64,000 nt of DNA, from the NCBI RefSeq assembly GCF_030409905.1, contig NZ_JAUFQT010000001.1, forward strand, positions 642,001 through 706,000, written 5' to 3'. How positions within the stretch are numbered: position 1 is the stretch's first letter; each line of letters begins with the position of its first letter. Made by a program: the position numbers and the translations under genes. This document shows, in pieces, positions 1-8,572 of the stretch. The notes under the pieces were generated by a model that did not search any database, was not told the origin of the DNA, and saw nothing but the letters and a program-made list of their open reading frames with translations. Source of the stretch: Echinicola jeungdonensis. GTDB taxonomy: Bacteria; Bacteroidota; Bacteroidia; Cytophagales; Cyclobacteriaceae.

Positions 1-609
1 ATCGAGGTAGTTAGAGCTCCATAAGTGCCTGCAACTATTACACAACCAATAATAACAAATATTTTCTACCCAATTAATATCTGAAATCAAAAAATATCCT
101 AGTTGGCTTTATCAAAAATTGAAGAAAAGTTTAAAAGTTCATCTTACCTGCGGTTCCCCGGCAAACATCCCAACCCAATAAAAATATTTTAGTACGACTA
201 AAGCAGTCAATATTTATGTGGCAACTTCTACCATCATCAATTACCTAAAAAGTTTGTATTCTATCTGTTTAAAGTTATGACTATCATTTTTTTTGATGGC
301 TTGTTGTGCAACCGGGTATTATATCCCTGGTTCAGCTTCAGGTAATCCCTTAGGAAGTAATATTATATCACTTCTTAATTTTTCATGGTGTTTAGTTTTC
401 AAATGGGGATTAAAAATTTCCATTGAATATTTATCCCTTATTTCATTGCCAGCTTTTATTAATTCAATTTGAACTAACGGATAATATTCTTGAGATGATG
501 CCAGGTCACCTATTAACAACCCGTCAAGGGCTTACTGGAGCACCCACTTAAACTTTTAAGGTCACTTATTTATAGGTGGGTGTCCAGTTAATGCAGCCAT
601 TATTCTGTA
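1..609. other. Region without a confident gene
   Basis: I see no gene I can support here. A 66-codon minus-strand reading frame (319-519) matches no family I recognise, has no convincing ribosome binding site, and could be chance or a fragment. The segment is AT-rich and may be the distal, decayed edge of the cassette region that follows. Confidence 0.4.
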
Positions 610-1530
610 TTACAAATTTAAATTAGGCAAAACAAAAGATTTAGTGTTGGGGTTTAGCCTGATCCATAACCCTGGATTTGCATTCAACTGCTCTATTGCT
701 TCCTCTTTATTTGAACTTAGGCTTGTATTAAGCACATTGGCATAGGTTTGAATTTTAGCAGGAGCGGAATCGGCATCCACAACAGACTGAACCACCTTTT
801 TGGCCTGTAATATCGCAGCCGGACCCAAAGTGAGAATATACTCTGCAGATCGACATTCCTTTTCATCACTTTCATTCACAACGCTTCCACCAGCTTTAAA
901 CTTGCTAATGTGGTGCTCCAAAATACTGCTGGATATTGGGATTAATCCTGCAACATGGTGAGGCTGTGCACCAGAAAAAGGCTTAATATAGGCAAGGTGT
1001 GATGCCTGATTTTCTTCTGGACCATGACCAATAAAAAAGATATCCAAACCGCCTAATCCTTCCAATTTATTCAAATACCCAATAAGCGCTGACTCTAAAT
1101 CCTTTGTATCCGTTCGCATTGGAGTAAAGCTTTTTATTTTTTTGAAAAAATCATCGCCCAAAATGCGCTCAAAATCCCTAACAAAGCTAAAACCATTATC
1201 CATACCCATAGGAGCCAGTGCATCTTGAGTAAACACATTTAGCCTGGCGAGCAGCTTATCCTGTTCCCCCGTCTTGGCCAATTCTCCCAGCAAACGATGT
1301 AACTCCTGAGCGCCTCTCCCACCAAGAAGGGCAATATTAATATCACCTTCTTTTGACGCAGCGGTACTGTAAAGTTCATTTAACATGGCCTTGCCAACCT
1401 CAGCCTCACTATCAAGGACAGTAGGTGTTACGCCATAATCAGTAAAACTAAATTCTTGATCGCTTTTTTTTGACAACCATACATTGTTGTTGTCTTCAAA
1501 TCTTGTGAATTGTGAGTTGTCTACCTTCAT
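610..1530 (-). CDS. NagB/6-phosphogluconolactonase-like sugar-phosphate isomerase family protein
   Basis: This 306-residue cytoplasmic protein looks like a divergent member of the NagB/RpiA/6-phosphogluconolactonase fold, which acts on sugar phosphates. An N-terminal nucleotide/phosphate-loop-like segment (ALLGGRGAQELHRLL, about residues 68-82) is followed by a DALAPMGMDNG stretch. The diagnostic middle segment GHGPEENQASHLAYIKP (about 168-184) resembles the G-G-DGHIAFNEP active-site loop of glucosamine-6-phosphate deaminase. A C-terminal ILTLGPAAILQAKKVV matches the TLG...I..A+.V helix of the fold. At 306 residues it is longer than typical 6PGLs. The catalytic Asp-Gly-His of NagB is altered (Glu-Glu-Asn), so activity or substrate is uncertain. 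It stands alone, with no sugar operon next to it. Confidence 0.7.
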   Translation of the reverse strand: MKVDNSQFTRFEDNNNVWLSKKSDQEFSFTDYGVTPTVLDSEAEVGKAMLNELYSTAASKEGDINIALLGGRGAQELHRLLGELAKTGEQDKLLARLNVFTQDALAPMGMDNGFSFVRDFERILGDDFFKKIKSFTPMRTDTKDLESALIGYLNKLEGLGGLDIFFIGHGPEENQASHLAYIKPFSGAQPHHVAGLIPISSSILEHHISKFKAGGSVVNESDEKECRSAEYILTLGPAAILQAKKVVQSVVDADSAPAKIQTYANVLNTSLSSNKEEAIEQLNANPGLWIRLNPNTKSFVLPNLNL

Positions 1531-1938
1531 TATTATTACCTATTTAATCGTGTGCAATTGTTCACATACCCCTTGGATGCGCAGTGGGGTGTGATTGATT
1601 TTCAAAGTGCGAAAATACGGTGAATTAAAAGGAATAGCTGCAATAAGAATCATTTTCTTTCCCGTCAAAGAGGGAGCTGGGATAATTTAGTTTCTACATT
1701 TTTCCTGTGTAAACAGTATACAGAAAAGTCTACCAGATTTATATCGAAATAAACGCTCAGTAATAAAATTGCTTTTTACAATTTCTTGTTTTTTCACAAC
1801 AGTAAGATATAAGCGTAGTCCGGGATTTTTAAAGTACTTCAATTTTAGTTTGGGAAGTGATTTAATTTTTGCTTTAATTTTCAACTTTAGCTTTTTCGCC
1901 CAAATTACGATTATAGAACACTGTCTATTAGGCGGTTA
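1531..1938. other. Intergenic region, no confident gene
   Basis: About 400 bases between the isomerase-like gene and the SRPBCC pseudogene. A 65-codon lysine-rich minus-strand frame (1687-1884) is low-complexity and unlike any family I know; I do not call it. Confidence 0.4.
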
Positions 1939-2408
1939 TTATTTTTGATTTCTAATTTCTTTTGGGTATTTGTCCCCAACCAAGATCAGTTTAATGTTAT
2001 GTTCTAAGTACCCCTTTAAACCATCTAAAACAGTCGTAAACCCGCCTGTATTGTCTATTATAGCTTGAATTAGGTCATTTCCAGCCAAGTTCAAACCATA
2101 ATTTTTGATTACAACATAAGTTGTTTCTTCTGTCACTGCTGTAAATTTATAATCTACTGTGGTTGCAGGATTTCCCCATTCGGTTGAAATAAGTTTATTA
2201 GGGATGATTTCCTTTACAAACACCTTGGTTGAAGCCCCATACATTACCCATTCCCAGGTTATCGTCTTGCCAACCTCTAATTGTCCACTTGATTTCGTAA
2301 ACCAAAAGTTGGTCGTAATTTTTGGTCAATGAATGCTTGAAAAACGGTTGAGACAGGCTTTCTGATTAGCATTTGCGTTTCTACTGTCGAAATATTTATC
2401 TCTGACAT
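1939..2408 (-). pseudogene. SRPBCC/AHSA1-domain protein, broken by a frameshift
   Basis: Two minus-strand frames join into one START-like AHSA1 (activator of Hsp90 ATPase homologue) domain. The N-terminal part starts at 2408 (MSEINISTVETQMLIRKPVS, then TVFQAFID). About 28 codons in (near 2318-2325) one base seems to be missing, after which the correct sequence ITTNFWFTKSSGQLEVGKTI continues in another frame through TWEWVMYGAS to the stop at 1939. The C-terminal frame alone is 101 residues and has a family-like end (GLKGYLEHNIKLILVGDKYP). The intact family usually binds small hydrophobic ligands or acts as an unknown-function stress protein. It directly precedes the first attC-like palindrome and is probably decayed cassette cargo; a sequencing error cannot be ruled out. 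Confidence 0.75.
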
Positions 2409-2430
2409 TTTATTATCTCTGACATTTTAT
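2397..2430. repeat. Exact 17-bp tandem duplication across the pseudogene start
   Basis: The unit tatctctgacattttat occurs twice in a row (2397-2413 and 2414-2430). It contains the start codon of the SRPBCC pseudogene, so it creates a second ATG at 2425 that runs into a stop after nine codons. This is a small local duplication in a gene already damaged downstream. Confidence 0.8.
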
Positions 2431-2511
2431 TTTCGTTTGAATTTTTATCTTCAGTTTTCAATCGAGCGCCATCCGCTATTATTACCTCCAACTAACAAGC
2501 ATATGGCATGT

Positions 2512-2612
2512 AACGGCTTGCGAAGCTCCTTCCATTTCGCCCAAGAGGATCCTGGTTAAGGGCCGAAAGCCTTGAATATTACATTCGACCACCTTAAGAT
2601 TTATGCAATGTT
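2512..2612. repeat. attC-like palindromic site 1 (degenerate)
   Basis: A 101-bp segment starts with TAACGGCTTGC and ends with GCAATGTTA. The ends pair imperfectly (AACggcTTGC against the complement AACatTGC). It has the AAC...GTT frame and position (between two small genes) of the better-preserved sites further right, but its inner arms pair poorly. The call rests on family resemblance to those sites. Confidence 0.5.
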
Positions 2613-2626
2613 ATTTTAAGTGATTT

Positions 2627-2887
2627 TTATTCTAATTGATTAAGTCTTTCAATAGCAAATTTTCTGATTTCTGGATTCTTGTCTGTTTTGGCTATTTCAC
2701 TAAGACTTGGTTCAAAGGTCATTTTGCTAATCGCTACTTTCCTAACCTCAGGATCCTTGTCTGTTTTGGCTATTTCTGTTAGGTATGGCCCAAAGGTTAT
2801 TTTACGAACAGCACCTTTTCTAGCCCCAGAGCTTAGATCTGTTGTGACAATAACATAGAGAAATGAATCAGAATTTGATTTTCTCAT
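2627..2887 (-). CDS. Small HEAT-repeat-like protein
   Basis: This 86-residue protein of unknown role contains two tandem units of about 27 residues that are nearly identical: AVRKITFGPYLTEIAKTDKD and AISKMTFEPSLSEIAKTDKN, each followed by PE(V/I)RK. The pattern (paired helices with a conserved D-P/N-E-R-K turn) is typical of HEAT-like repeats that bind proteins. The first 20 residues do not fit the repeat and may be a false extension, or the remnant of a longer protein. It lies just after an attC-like site (GTT at 2610-2612), consistent with being cassette cargo. Nothing shows a partner. Confidence 0.5.
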   Translation of the reverse strand: MRKSNSDSFLYVIVTTDLSSGARKGAVRKITFGPYLTEIAKTDKDPEVRKVAISKMTFEPSLSEIAKTDKNPEIRKFAIERLNQLE

Positions 2888-3360
2888 TTGATTGGGTCTT
2901 GTTTATTTTCCCATTTCGTAGTTCTCCACAATTAATAATATCAACCAAGAATAGACTGTCACTCTCAATCTTATAAATTACCTATAGCCTCTCCAACCAT
3001 TAAAAGATGCACCATCTCGACATTTAAGTCCAAAAAGTTACTCTGTTTCTGCTTAGCCTTGTCGTTGTAAAAATCGTTCAAGAATCAGGTCATAAGAGGC
3101 TATTGTGTCCTCTCCATAAATCACATAGTCGGGCATTTGTGGACTTGCAATAATTTCTATCGTCCAAAATGGCAGAACACAAATTATTATATGTTTGATT
3201 GTTTTTTTGTTATTGCATTGCTCCCAAATGGCTTTTGGCTGTTTTCAAAGCATTTCCTCTCAAACCACCATGAAGTTGGAAGGGCTACAAACCTTGATAA
3301 TTAGCATTTTATCTGCCATTTCAAATAAAAAATGTAGGTACTGCTCTTTTTTTAATCTAA
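2888..3360. other. Intergenic region with a coding remnant
   Basis: There is no intact gene. On the minus strand, about 3060-3180 encodes a protein-like stretch (IASPQMPDYVIYGEDTIASY, then DLILERFLQRQ) without a start, followed by stops. It is probably a fragment of an unidentified gene. A plus-strand frame at 3195-3413 overlaps the 3' end of the next gene and is not credible. Confidence 0.4.
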
Positions 3361-4344
3361 TTAAGTCATGTTGTTTATTATACTCATTTGATGAAAAGAT
3401 AATAAGGACATAAATGTATCCGAATCTAACTTATATAAACAATACCGAATTTTTGTATAAGGATTCAATCGTTGTTTTATGTTTTGTTCAACTTTGTCTG
3501 CAAAGGGGAGGTATTTTTCTATTGCTTCACTTAATTCTCCTTCTGTAAAATCACTCTTCAATGACAGAATTTCCTCGACAAAACCGTCAACTTTTTCTTC
3601 AATAAAGTTATAAGAAGGGAAAAACTTTAATGCCACAAACAAAAATCTGAATACATCAAGAGCTTTTGATTTTTCAATTTTCCCGCCTCTTTTTAGCCTA
3701 TTACGAATTTTTATTTCTTCTTGAATTATTTCTTTTTGAATATTTAAAAACTCATCATCTGCTATTTCAAATAAAGCTGACAATCGGTTTATTCTTCGTT
3801 TTAAATTCTGAGGAATGTTTTTTTTATATTTGATTTTATGGTCAAGAATGCCCCACGCATCCTGAATTATTGTTCGTATTTGAAGCTCAAATGTTAGATT
3901 TCCGAATCTTTTATAGTTAGCAACATCAGTCAGCCTGCTTTTCAATACTAATTGAAGATGAAGGCTTTTATAACCAAATTTATCTTCTGTCTTTTCCAAC
4001 TGACCTGATTTATCTGAAATATCAACCTCGTGAAAAAATTTTTTTAAATCACGTCTAATTCGATTGACATCCGCTGAATAAAGACAGATAGCTCGAATTC
4101 CTATTAAGTCACTAATCTGTGTTTTAATCTCATAATCCGTATCCTCTTCACCTAATAACGGTAGATACTTTCGTTTAAATTTATTGATGCATTCCTCTTC
4201 ATTTTTAATTCGCCCATTAACCGATTCAACATTCTGAATTGTATTAATTAGAGAACAAAAAAAACTAACCGCTTCCTCATGAAAAGGCAATTGCTCATTA
4301 TACCAGTTATGAAATTCTTCTATTTTATTTTCAAATATATTCAT
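3361..4344 (-). CDS. Solo RelA/SpoT-domain (alarmone synthetase-like) protein
   Basis: This 327-residue cytoplasmic protein has a single RelA/SpoT nucleotidyltransferase domain (about residues 45-190), the fold that transfers pyrophosphate from ATP to GTP/GDP to make (p)ppGpp. Visible family features are RKYLPLLGEEDTDYEIKTQI, LIGIRAICLY (the D-x-x-G-x-R core), FGYKSLHLQLVL, and FELQIRTIIQDAWGILDHKI followed by KYK. There is no HD hydrolase, TGS or ACT domain, so it is a small synthetase-like protein. The C-terminal 130 residues are helical and charged and match nothing I know. As isolated accessory cargo between cassette-type sites it could be a toxic synthetase (ToxSAS-like) or a tRNA-modifying relative. 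No obvious antitoxin is adjacent; the 86-aa HEAT-like protein downstream is the only nearby small gene. Confidence 0.75.
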   Translation of the reverse strand: MNIFENKIEEFHNWYNEQLPFHEEAVSFFCSLINTIQNVESVNGRIKNEEECINKFKRKYLPLLGEEDTDYEIKTQISDLIGIRAICLYSADVNRIRRDLKKFFHEVDISDKSGQLEKTEDKFGYKSLHLQLVLKSRLTDVANYKRFGNLTFELQIRTIIQDAWGILDHKIKYKKNIPQNLKRRINRLSALFEIADDEFLNIQKEIIQEEIKIRNRLKRGGKIEKSKALDVFRFLFVALKFFPSYNFIEEKVDGFVEEILSLKSDFTEGELSEAIEKYLPFADKVEQNIKQRLNPYTKIRYCLYKLDSDTFMSLLSFHQMSIINNMT

Positions 4345-4404
4345 GTATTCTGTTTATGAATCAATTTGTCGATGATTAGCACTGGTTCATTTCTAGTTGT
4401 GCCC

Positions 4405-4440
4405 AACGGTTCGACTTTGAGTACTTGCAAACACTTATAG
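4405..4440. repeat. Half of an attC-like site (left arm only)
   Basis: The sequence AACGGTTCGACTTTGAGTAC resembles the left arm (AACGG...) of the cassette palindromes. No matching right arm ending in GTT follows within 130 bp; the IS110-like remnant starts instead. I read it as a site truncated by that element. Confidence 0.4.
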
Positions 4441-4497
4441 TTCCCATGATATAATCTGCTCATTTTAGATTTAAAACCAAAGCATATAAATCATGGA

Positions 4498-5530
4498 GTG
4501 GAGGCTCCTACTAAGATATTCATTGGAATCGATGTTCACAAGCAGCAATGGAGCGTAAACATCTTTTCAGAACATGCTCACCATTGCACCTTCAGCAAGC
4601 CTTCTCAGCCGCATGTACTGAAGAAATACCTGGACCGTTATTTTCCTGAACACGAAATTCCCTGCGGTTAGGAGGCCAGCAAATTCAGTTTTTGGTTTTA
4701 CAGAAAGCTACAATTCTACAGCTAAGCCTGCAACGCTATCAATTCGGCAGACCCTCCTTCCACCAACAAAGAAAGTAGTGAGAAGACCAATCCGGTGGAC
4801 AGCAGAAAGATAACCAAAGGGTTTCGGGGGCATGAAATCCATGTTCCCAATATGAAAAAAAGGGGACCGTCACCACTTCCAGTACAGAAAGAAATTCTGG
4901 GCAGACCTAGTCAAAGTTGACCACCGTATTAAGTACAAATTGCTCCAGAACCAGATCAGTACCGCTCTCAAATAAGACAATACCTTCTGGACCAAGGCCT
5001 TTCTGTTCTTGTCATAAGAAGTGGAGATGCCTTCTTCCAGATGCCGTCAATACCTTGACCAGTTACTGTAAAAGTACGATTATAACCTGACACATTTTTA
5101 TAAAGTATCCATAGAGGTTCGAAAGTCCCAACGAAAGCTCAAGTACAAAATCAGGGAGAAACTGCTTCGGGGCATACCTGGTACCGGCTCCTTGATCACC
5201 GTCCAGCTGCTCACTGAAATCGGCGACATCAAAAAGCTCAGGAATTTCAGGCAGTTCAACAGTTATATTGGCCTTAAACCGGTGGTACATTCCAGGGGTG
5301 ATTATGACCGGAAAGGATATATGACCTATCGCTGGCGCCGGGAATTGAAAAGCTCCCTGATCGAATGCACCTGGACAACAATCCAGCGGAGTCCAATAAT
5401 GCTGAAATGATACCAGGAACTCTTTGAGCAACACCGGTAAATGGGCCATTGTCATCCTAGCTCTAAACTGTTGTCCCGTTTCTTCAGGGTCCTGAAGGCA
5501 GGAGAGGGTTGTCGGAATCAATGGCTATTC
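4498..5530 (+). pseudogene. Degenerate IS110-family transposase
   Basis: Translation from a GTG near 4498 gives the IS110 N-terminal DEDD start (KIFIGIDVHKQQWSVNIFSE) followed by several stops and frameshifts. The C-terminal part (5102-5410) still reads as the transposase IS116/IS110/IS902 domain: LLRGIPGTGSLITVQLLTEI, then GDIKKLRNFRQFNSYIGLKP and DRKGYMTYRWRRELKSSLIE. The final helix is again out of frame. An intact enzyme would be about 320-400 residues and would act with a bridge RNA from the flanking non-coding DNA. Too many lesions exist for activity. It adjoins the half attC-like site at 4405 and the mercury cassette at 5543. Confidence 0.85.
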
Positions 5531-5570
5531 AAAGAGGCCATTGTTAGCTGCTTGGACTTTCTTTTTTCCT

Positions 5571-5777
5571 TCAGCAACATTTCTTGTTTTGTTGAATTGG
5601 CGGACATTTTACACTTCCGTAGCTGCAATATACGCAACAGTCACCTTGTTTCGGTTTCAATACGGTTTTACAATTTTCACACTCATAAAAGTATTGACAA
5701 GCATCAATCGGCATAGTTTCCTCTTTTTTGTGTCCGCAGTTAGGGCAAGTGATTGTTGATTGCAAAATAACTTCCAT
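5571..5777 (-). CDS. Small Cys-rich GDCC protein of the mercury operon
   Basis: This 68-residue protein has a zinc-ribbon-like front (CPNCGHKKEE ... ECENCK) and the conserved motif GDCCVYCSYGSVKCPP followed by a CC end, ten or more cysteines in all. Proteins of this type sit next to MerT-like transporters in Bacteroidota, and a metal-binding/relay role in Hg(II) handling is the usual inference. Its start codon directly follows the MerTP stop (5777/5778), so the two are translationally coupled; it is third in the operon. No signal peptide is seen, so it is presumably cytoplasmic. Confidence 0.75.
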   Translation of the reverse strand: MEVILQSTITCPNCGHKKEETMPIDACQYFYECENCKTVLKPKQGDCCVYCSYGSVKCPPIQQNKKCC

Positions 5778-6377
5778 TTACTTTTTCTTTTTATCGGTCA
5801 CCAAATATCCTGTTGTATTTATTGCCTTTTCGATTTCGGCAATGTTCGTTTTAGTATTGTCAAATTTTACGATTGCATTCCCATTCCCGTAGGAGGCAGT
5901 CGATTTGATTATTCCAGATAATTTATTCACCTCAAGGTTCACGTGTTCTTCACAACTTGCACAACTCATTCCGCTAATAGAAAACTCAACAGTCCGAACA
6001 TTTGATTGGGGAACAATCATGACTTGTTTTTCTGTCTTGGGGTAAAAAACGTGACCATAATAAGGAAAGGCAAGCATTAGTACTGCGAAAACCGTTACCA
6101 TTCCCAAGAATGTTTTACGCTGAATAAATTTTGGTTTCTCCTCAGTTTCGCATTTGCAGTCGATTTCCTTTTTTGGCTTAAGTTTTTGATACCAGGCCAA
6201 TCCAAGTGCCAAAACAGTCAGTCCAATAAAATATGGTCTGAAGGGTTCAAGCCAAGAAAAAGTAGATGCCAATCCGCTTGTACCTGCAAGAAGAGCTAAA
6301 ACTGGTGTTATGCAACAAAGAGAAGCTGCAATAGCAGTTAAAAGTCCCGCTCCGATTAATTTATTCCGTTTTTTCAT
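5778..6377 (-). CDS. merTP: Mercuric transport protein MerTP (MerT fused to an HMA domain)
   Basis: This 199-residue inner-membrane protein imports Hg(II). It has three hydrophobic segments (about 8-35, 50-62, 90-106). The first carries the vicinal cysteines of MerT in ASLCCITPVLALLAGTSG, and a cytoplasmic loop holds CKCE (about 74-77). The C-terminal third is a heavy-metal-associated domain with GMSCASCEEHV (about 136-146), like MerP/CopZ, so transporter and metallochaperone are fused. Its start overlaps the ArsR-type regulator stop by 4 bp (ATGA at 6374-6377), so the genes are one operon. There is no mercuric reductase (MerA) in the window, so this cassette can import or sense mercury but does not by itself explain detoxification. 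Confidence 0.88.
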   Translation of the reverse strand: MKKRNKLIGAGLLTAIAASLCCITPVLALLAGTSGLASTFSWLEPFRPYFIGLTVLALGLAWYQKLKPKKEIDCKCETEEKPKFIQRKTFLGMVTVFAVLMLAFPYYGHVFYPKTEKQVMIVPQSNVRTVEFSISGMSCASCEEHVNLEVNKLSGIIKSTASYGNGNAIVKFDNTKTNIAEIEKAINTTGYLVTDKKKK

Positions 6378-6754
6378 ACAATCGCCAAAATTTTATTTTC
6401 ATCAAGTATTTCGAAAAACGGTTGGAGCAGGTTTTCATACTTTTTTGTCAGCGAGTAAAAAATGGTTTGTGCTTGTCTTTCCGTTTCAATAAGTTTTCGG
6501 TCTTTAAGTTTTCTAAGATGTTGTGAAACGGCCGAAATAGTCATTCCGAGAATGTCGCTCAGGTCGCAAACACAAAGTTGTTTCTCTTCATAAAGAAGGA
6601 ACAGGATTTTCAGCCTTACATTATTTCCCGCCAATTCAAGTCCGTTCGATAAGTAGTCAAACGATCCATTCAATTCCGAAATTCGGTCTTTGCAACGGTT
6701 TATTTGCTTAATGTCAGCCTGTTGTCTTATGCAAGAAATGTTTTCCATATACAC
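6374..6754 (-). CDS. ArsR/SmtB-family metal-responsive repressor
   Basis: This 126-residue winged-helix regulator has an LKILFLLYEEKQLCVCDLSD motif (about 50-69), which includes the CVC metal site of ArsR/MerR-like SmtB proteins. The recognition helix is ISAVSQHLRKLKDRKLIETE and the wing is RQAQTIFYSL. Members dissociate from their operator when thiophilic metal binds the cysteines. It is first in the operon ahead of MerTP and the GDCC protein, so it probably represses its own operon. The divergent region 6755-6848 upstream should hold the promoter/operator; I cannot mark a clear dyad there. Confidence 0.88.
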   Translation of the reverse strand: MYMENISCIRQQADIKQINRCKDRISELNGSFDYLSNGLELAGNNVRLKILFLLYEEKQLCVCDLSDILGMTISAVSQHLRKLKDRKLIETERQAQTIFYSLTKKYENLLQPFFEILDENKILAIV

Positions 6755-6848
6755 AAGGTATTCAATTTGTTTATTTAAGCAAAAGCTAAAATAAACTTTT
6801 TTAAAAGAACCCGATTTGCCTGTCGGGTCGTTTTGCGGCCTTACCGCT

Positions 6849-6962
6849 AACGGTAAAGCATATGGCCTTTGGCGGTTTTCAAAGCCCCTTCCACTTGATC
6901 CTGATTAAGGGCGGAAAGCCCTGACTTTGGGAATACGCCCGCCAAAAGCAATTTACAATGTT
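6849..6962. repeat. attC-like palindromic site 2
   Basis: This 114-bp site starts AACGGTAAAGCATATGGCCT and ends in ACAATGTT. The inner arms pair: CCTTTGGCGG on the left against CCGCCAAAAG on the right, with unpaired bases interrupting one side. It separates the mercury operon from the lytic transglycosylase gene. The flanking GCTAAC (6846-6851) is the complement of GTTAGC at 5543-5548, giving a possible pair of ends for the mercury cassette. Confidence 0.65.
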
Positions 6963-7102
6963 GCCTGAAGTTTTTTCTCTTTTTAATAAGTCTTCAATTC
7001 CTTTTCAATTATTTCAATTGATGAAAAAATTCATTGCGAAAGGACAAATTCAAACAAACTTCTAAACCTATTGCTTTTAATCACAATTAGGATCAGTAAA
7101 TT

Positions 7103-8530
7103 TTATTCTTCTATAAATTTAACGTAATGATCATATCGTTTAAAAATTTGTCCGACATAAGTCACGGGCTCAATTCCTCTGACATAACCATAATGAACCC
7201 CCTCTTTATTATAATTTTTGGGATAAGAGAGCGCCATAACCATTTTTTCTACATGACCATCCCATAGGTTTGGATTGAGGTTTTCCTGCTTTGCTAAAAA
7301 ACGGGCATCTTTTACATGCGAATAACCACAATTATAAGAAGCCATGGTAAATTTTATTCTTTGTGTGGAGTCATTAATCCCATCTAGACGATTATAAATT
7401 TTCTTCAAGTACAAGGTCCCGCCTTTTACGCTTTGCTCTGGACTGTTTGGATTTTTTATTCCTAAGCTTTCTGCTGTTCGAGGCATGATCTGCATCAACC
7501 CTTTTGCCCCCGCCCAAGACTTTGCATTGTTTTTAAATCGGGACTCCTGATATATTAATGAGGCCACCAATCGCCAATCCCATCCTAAATTTTCAGCATA
7601 CTTTTTTATAATGTCATCGTACTTACTTATTTGGTTTCCATTCAGACTCATAAACTCACTTTTTATCCGTCTTTTGAAATCCCTTTTATTTTTAAAATAC
7701 CGGTTATAGATAACGTAGTAGGGAACCTTCTTTTTTTCTTTTGCGATCCATTCATTTACCGATGCCAACAATTCGGGAGAATTTTTCCTTACTGCCCAAC
7801 CAATACGCTGAGACAAACTTAGCGGGACAGTGATATCCAGGATAGGGTAATTTACAGCACTTACTTTTGCTAAATTTTTATCGGCTACCGTATATTTAAT
7901 TTCACCATCAGCCACTTTTTTCATAATCTCCTCAGTACTTAAGGTTCCTGAAAGTGTATCAATATAAATCTTACCACCCAATTCCATGGATAAGTTATTT
8001 ATCCTATCCATGTAGGAAGAGTTTTCCCGAACAGATACAGTATCTCCAATCAGGTCAATGGCATCGTGGATCAAATGTCTTTGTGTGTTTGCCCAACTTA
8101 TATTTCTCCAATTATCAGGCTTTTTTTGAACCAAAACTTGTGAGGTGAGATACAGATAGTTTGTAAAATCTACTTTTTCTTTCCTTTCTGTAGTAATGGT
8201 CATTCCATGAGCAATCATGTCGGCTTTCCCATTATTAATATACTGAAAAACACTATCCAAATTTTCCACAACCACCAACTCCAAATTCAAATCAAGGTCT
8301 TTTGCCAATCGTTGCAATAACTCATACTCAAAGCCCATCGGCTTGCCTCTATATAAAAAATAGCTGGTACTGCTGTAGTTAACCAATACTTTTAGTGTCC
8401 CTTCCTTTTGTATTTCGGGCAAATCTCTTGAGATCGAACTTCCAGGTTTTAATTTATTTTTTTCATCAGAACTTGAACCACACCCAGTGAGAAAAGTGAT
8501 TGCTAAAATAATTGTCAGGAGTCTTTTCAT
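7103..8530 (-). CDS. mltF: Membrane-bound lytic murein transglycosylase F-like lipoprotein
   Basis: This lipoprotein of about 475 residues cleaves peptidoglycan glycan strands. I prefer the ATG at 8530 (MKRLLTIILAITFLTGCGSS) because it gives a clean signal peptide with a lipobox (LTGC); a frame 14 codons longer exists. A periplasmic solute-binding (SBP_bac_3) domain follows (about 40-265: GTLKVLVNYSSTSYFLYRGK, then GFEYELLQRLAKDL). A C-terminal SLT domain (about 305-430) has the catalytic Glu in LIYQESRFKNNAKSWAGAKG and LMQIMPRTAESLGI. The domain order and length match MltF. It lies between two attC-like sites, but its flanks do not form a matched end pair, so whether it is cassette cargo is open. 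Confidence 0.9.
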   Translation of the reverse strand: MKRLLTIILAITFLTGCGSSSDEKNKLKPGSSISRDLPEIQKEGTLKVLVNYSSTSYFLYRGKPMGFEYELLQRLAKDLDLNLELVVVENLDSVFQYINNGKADMIAHGMTITTERKEKVDFTNYLYLTSQVLVQKKPDNWRNISWANTQRHLIHDAIDLIGDTVSVRENSSYMDRINNLSMELGGKIYIDTLSGTLSTEEIMKKVADGEIKYTVADKNLAKVSAVNYPILDITVPLSLSQRIGWAVRKNSPELLASVNEWIAKEKKKVPYYVIYNRYFKNKRDFKRRIKSEFMSLNGNQISKYDDIIKKYAENLGWDWRLVASLIYQESRFKNNAKSWAGAKGLMQIMPRTAESLGIKNPNSPEQSVKGGTLYLKKIYNRLDGINDSTQRIKFTMASYNCGYSHVKDARFLAKQENLNPNLWDGHVEKMVMALSYPKNYNKEGVHYGYVRGIEPVTYVGQIFKRYDHYVKFIEE

Positions 8531-8572
8531 GTCTACTTTCATTTTAAATGCTAATGTAATTGTCCATGTCAC

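Noticed and set aside
319..519. 66-codon minus-strand ORF near the window start
   Set aside because: No family resemblance, no clear start signal, and length near what chance gives in AT-rich DNA.
1687..1884. 65-codon lysine-rich minus-strand ORF
   Set aside because: Low complexity and no support from neighbours or motifs.
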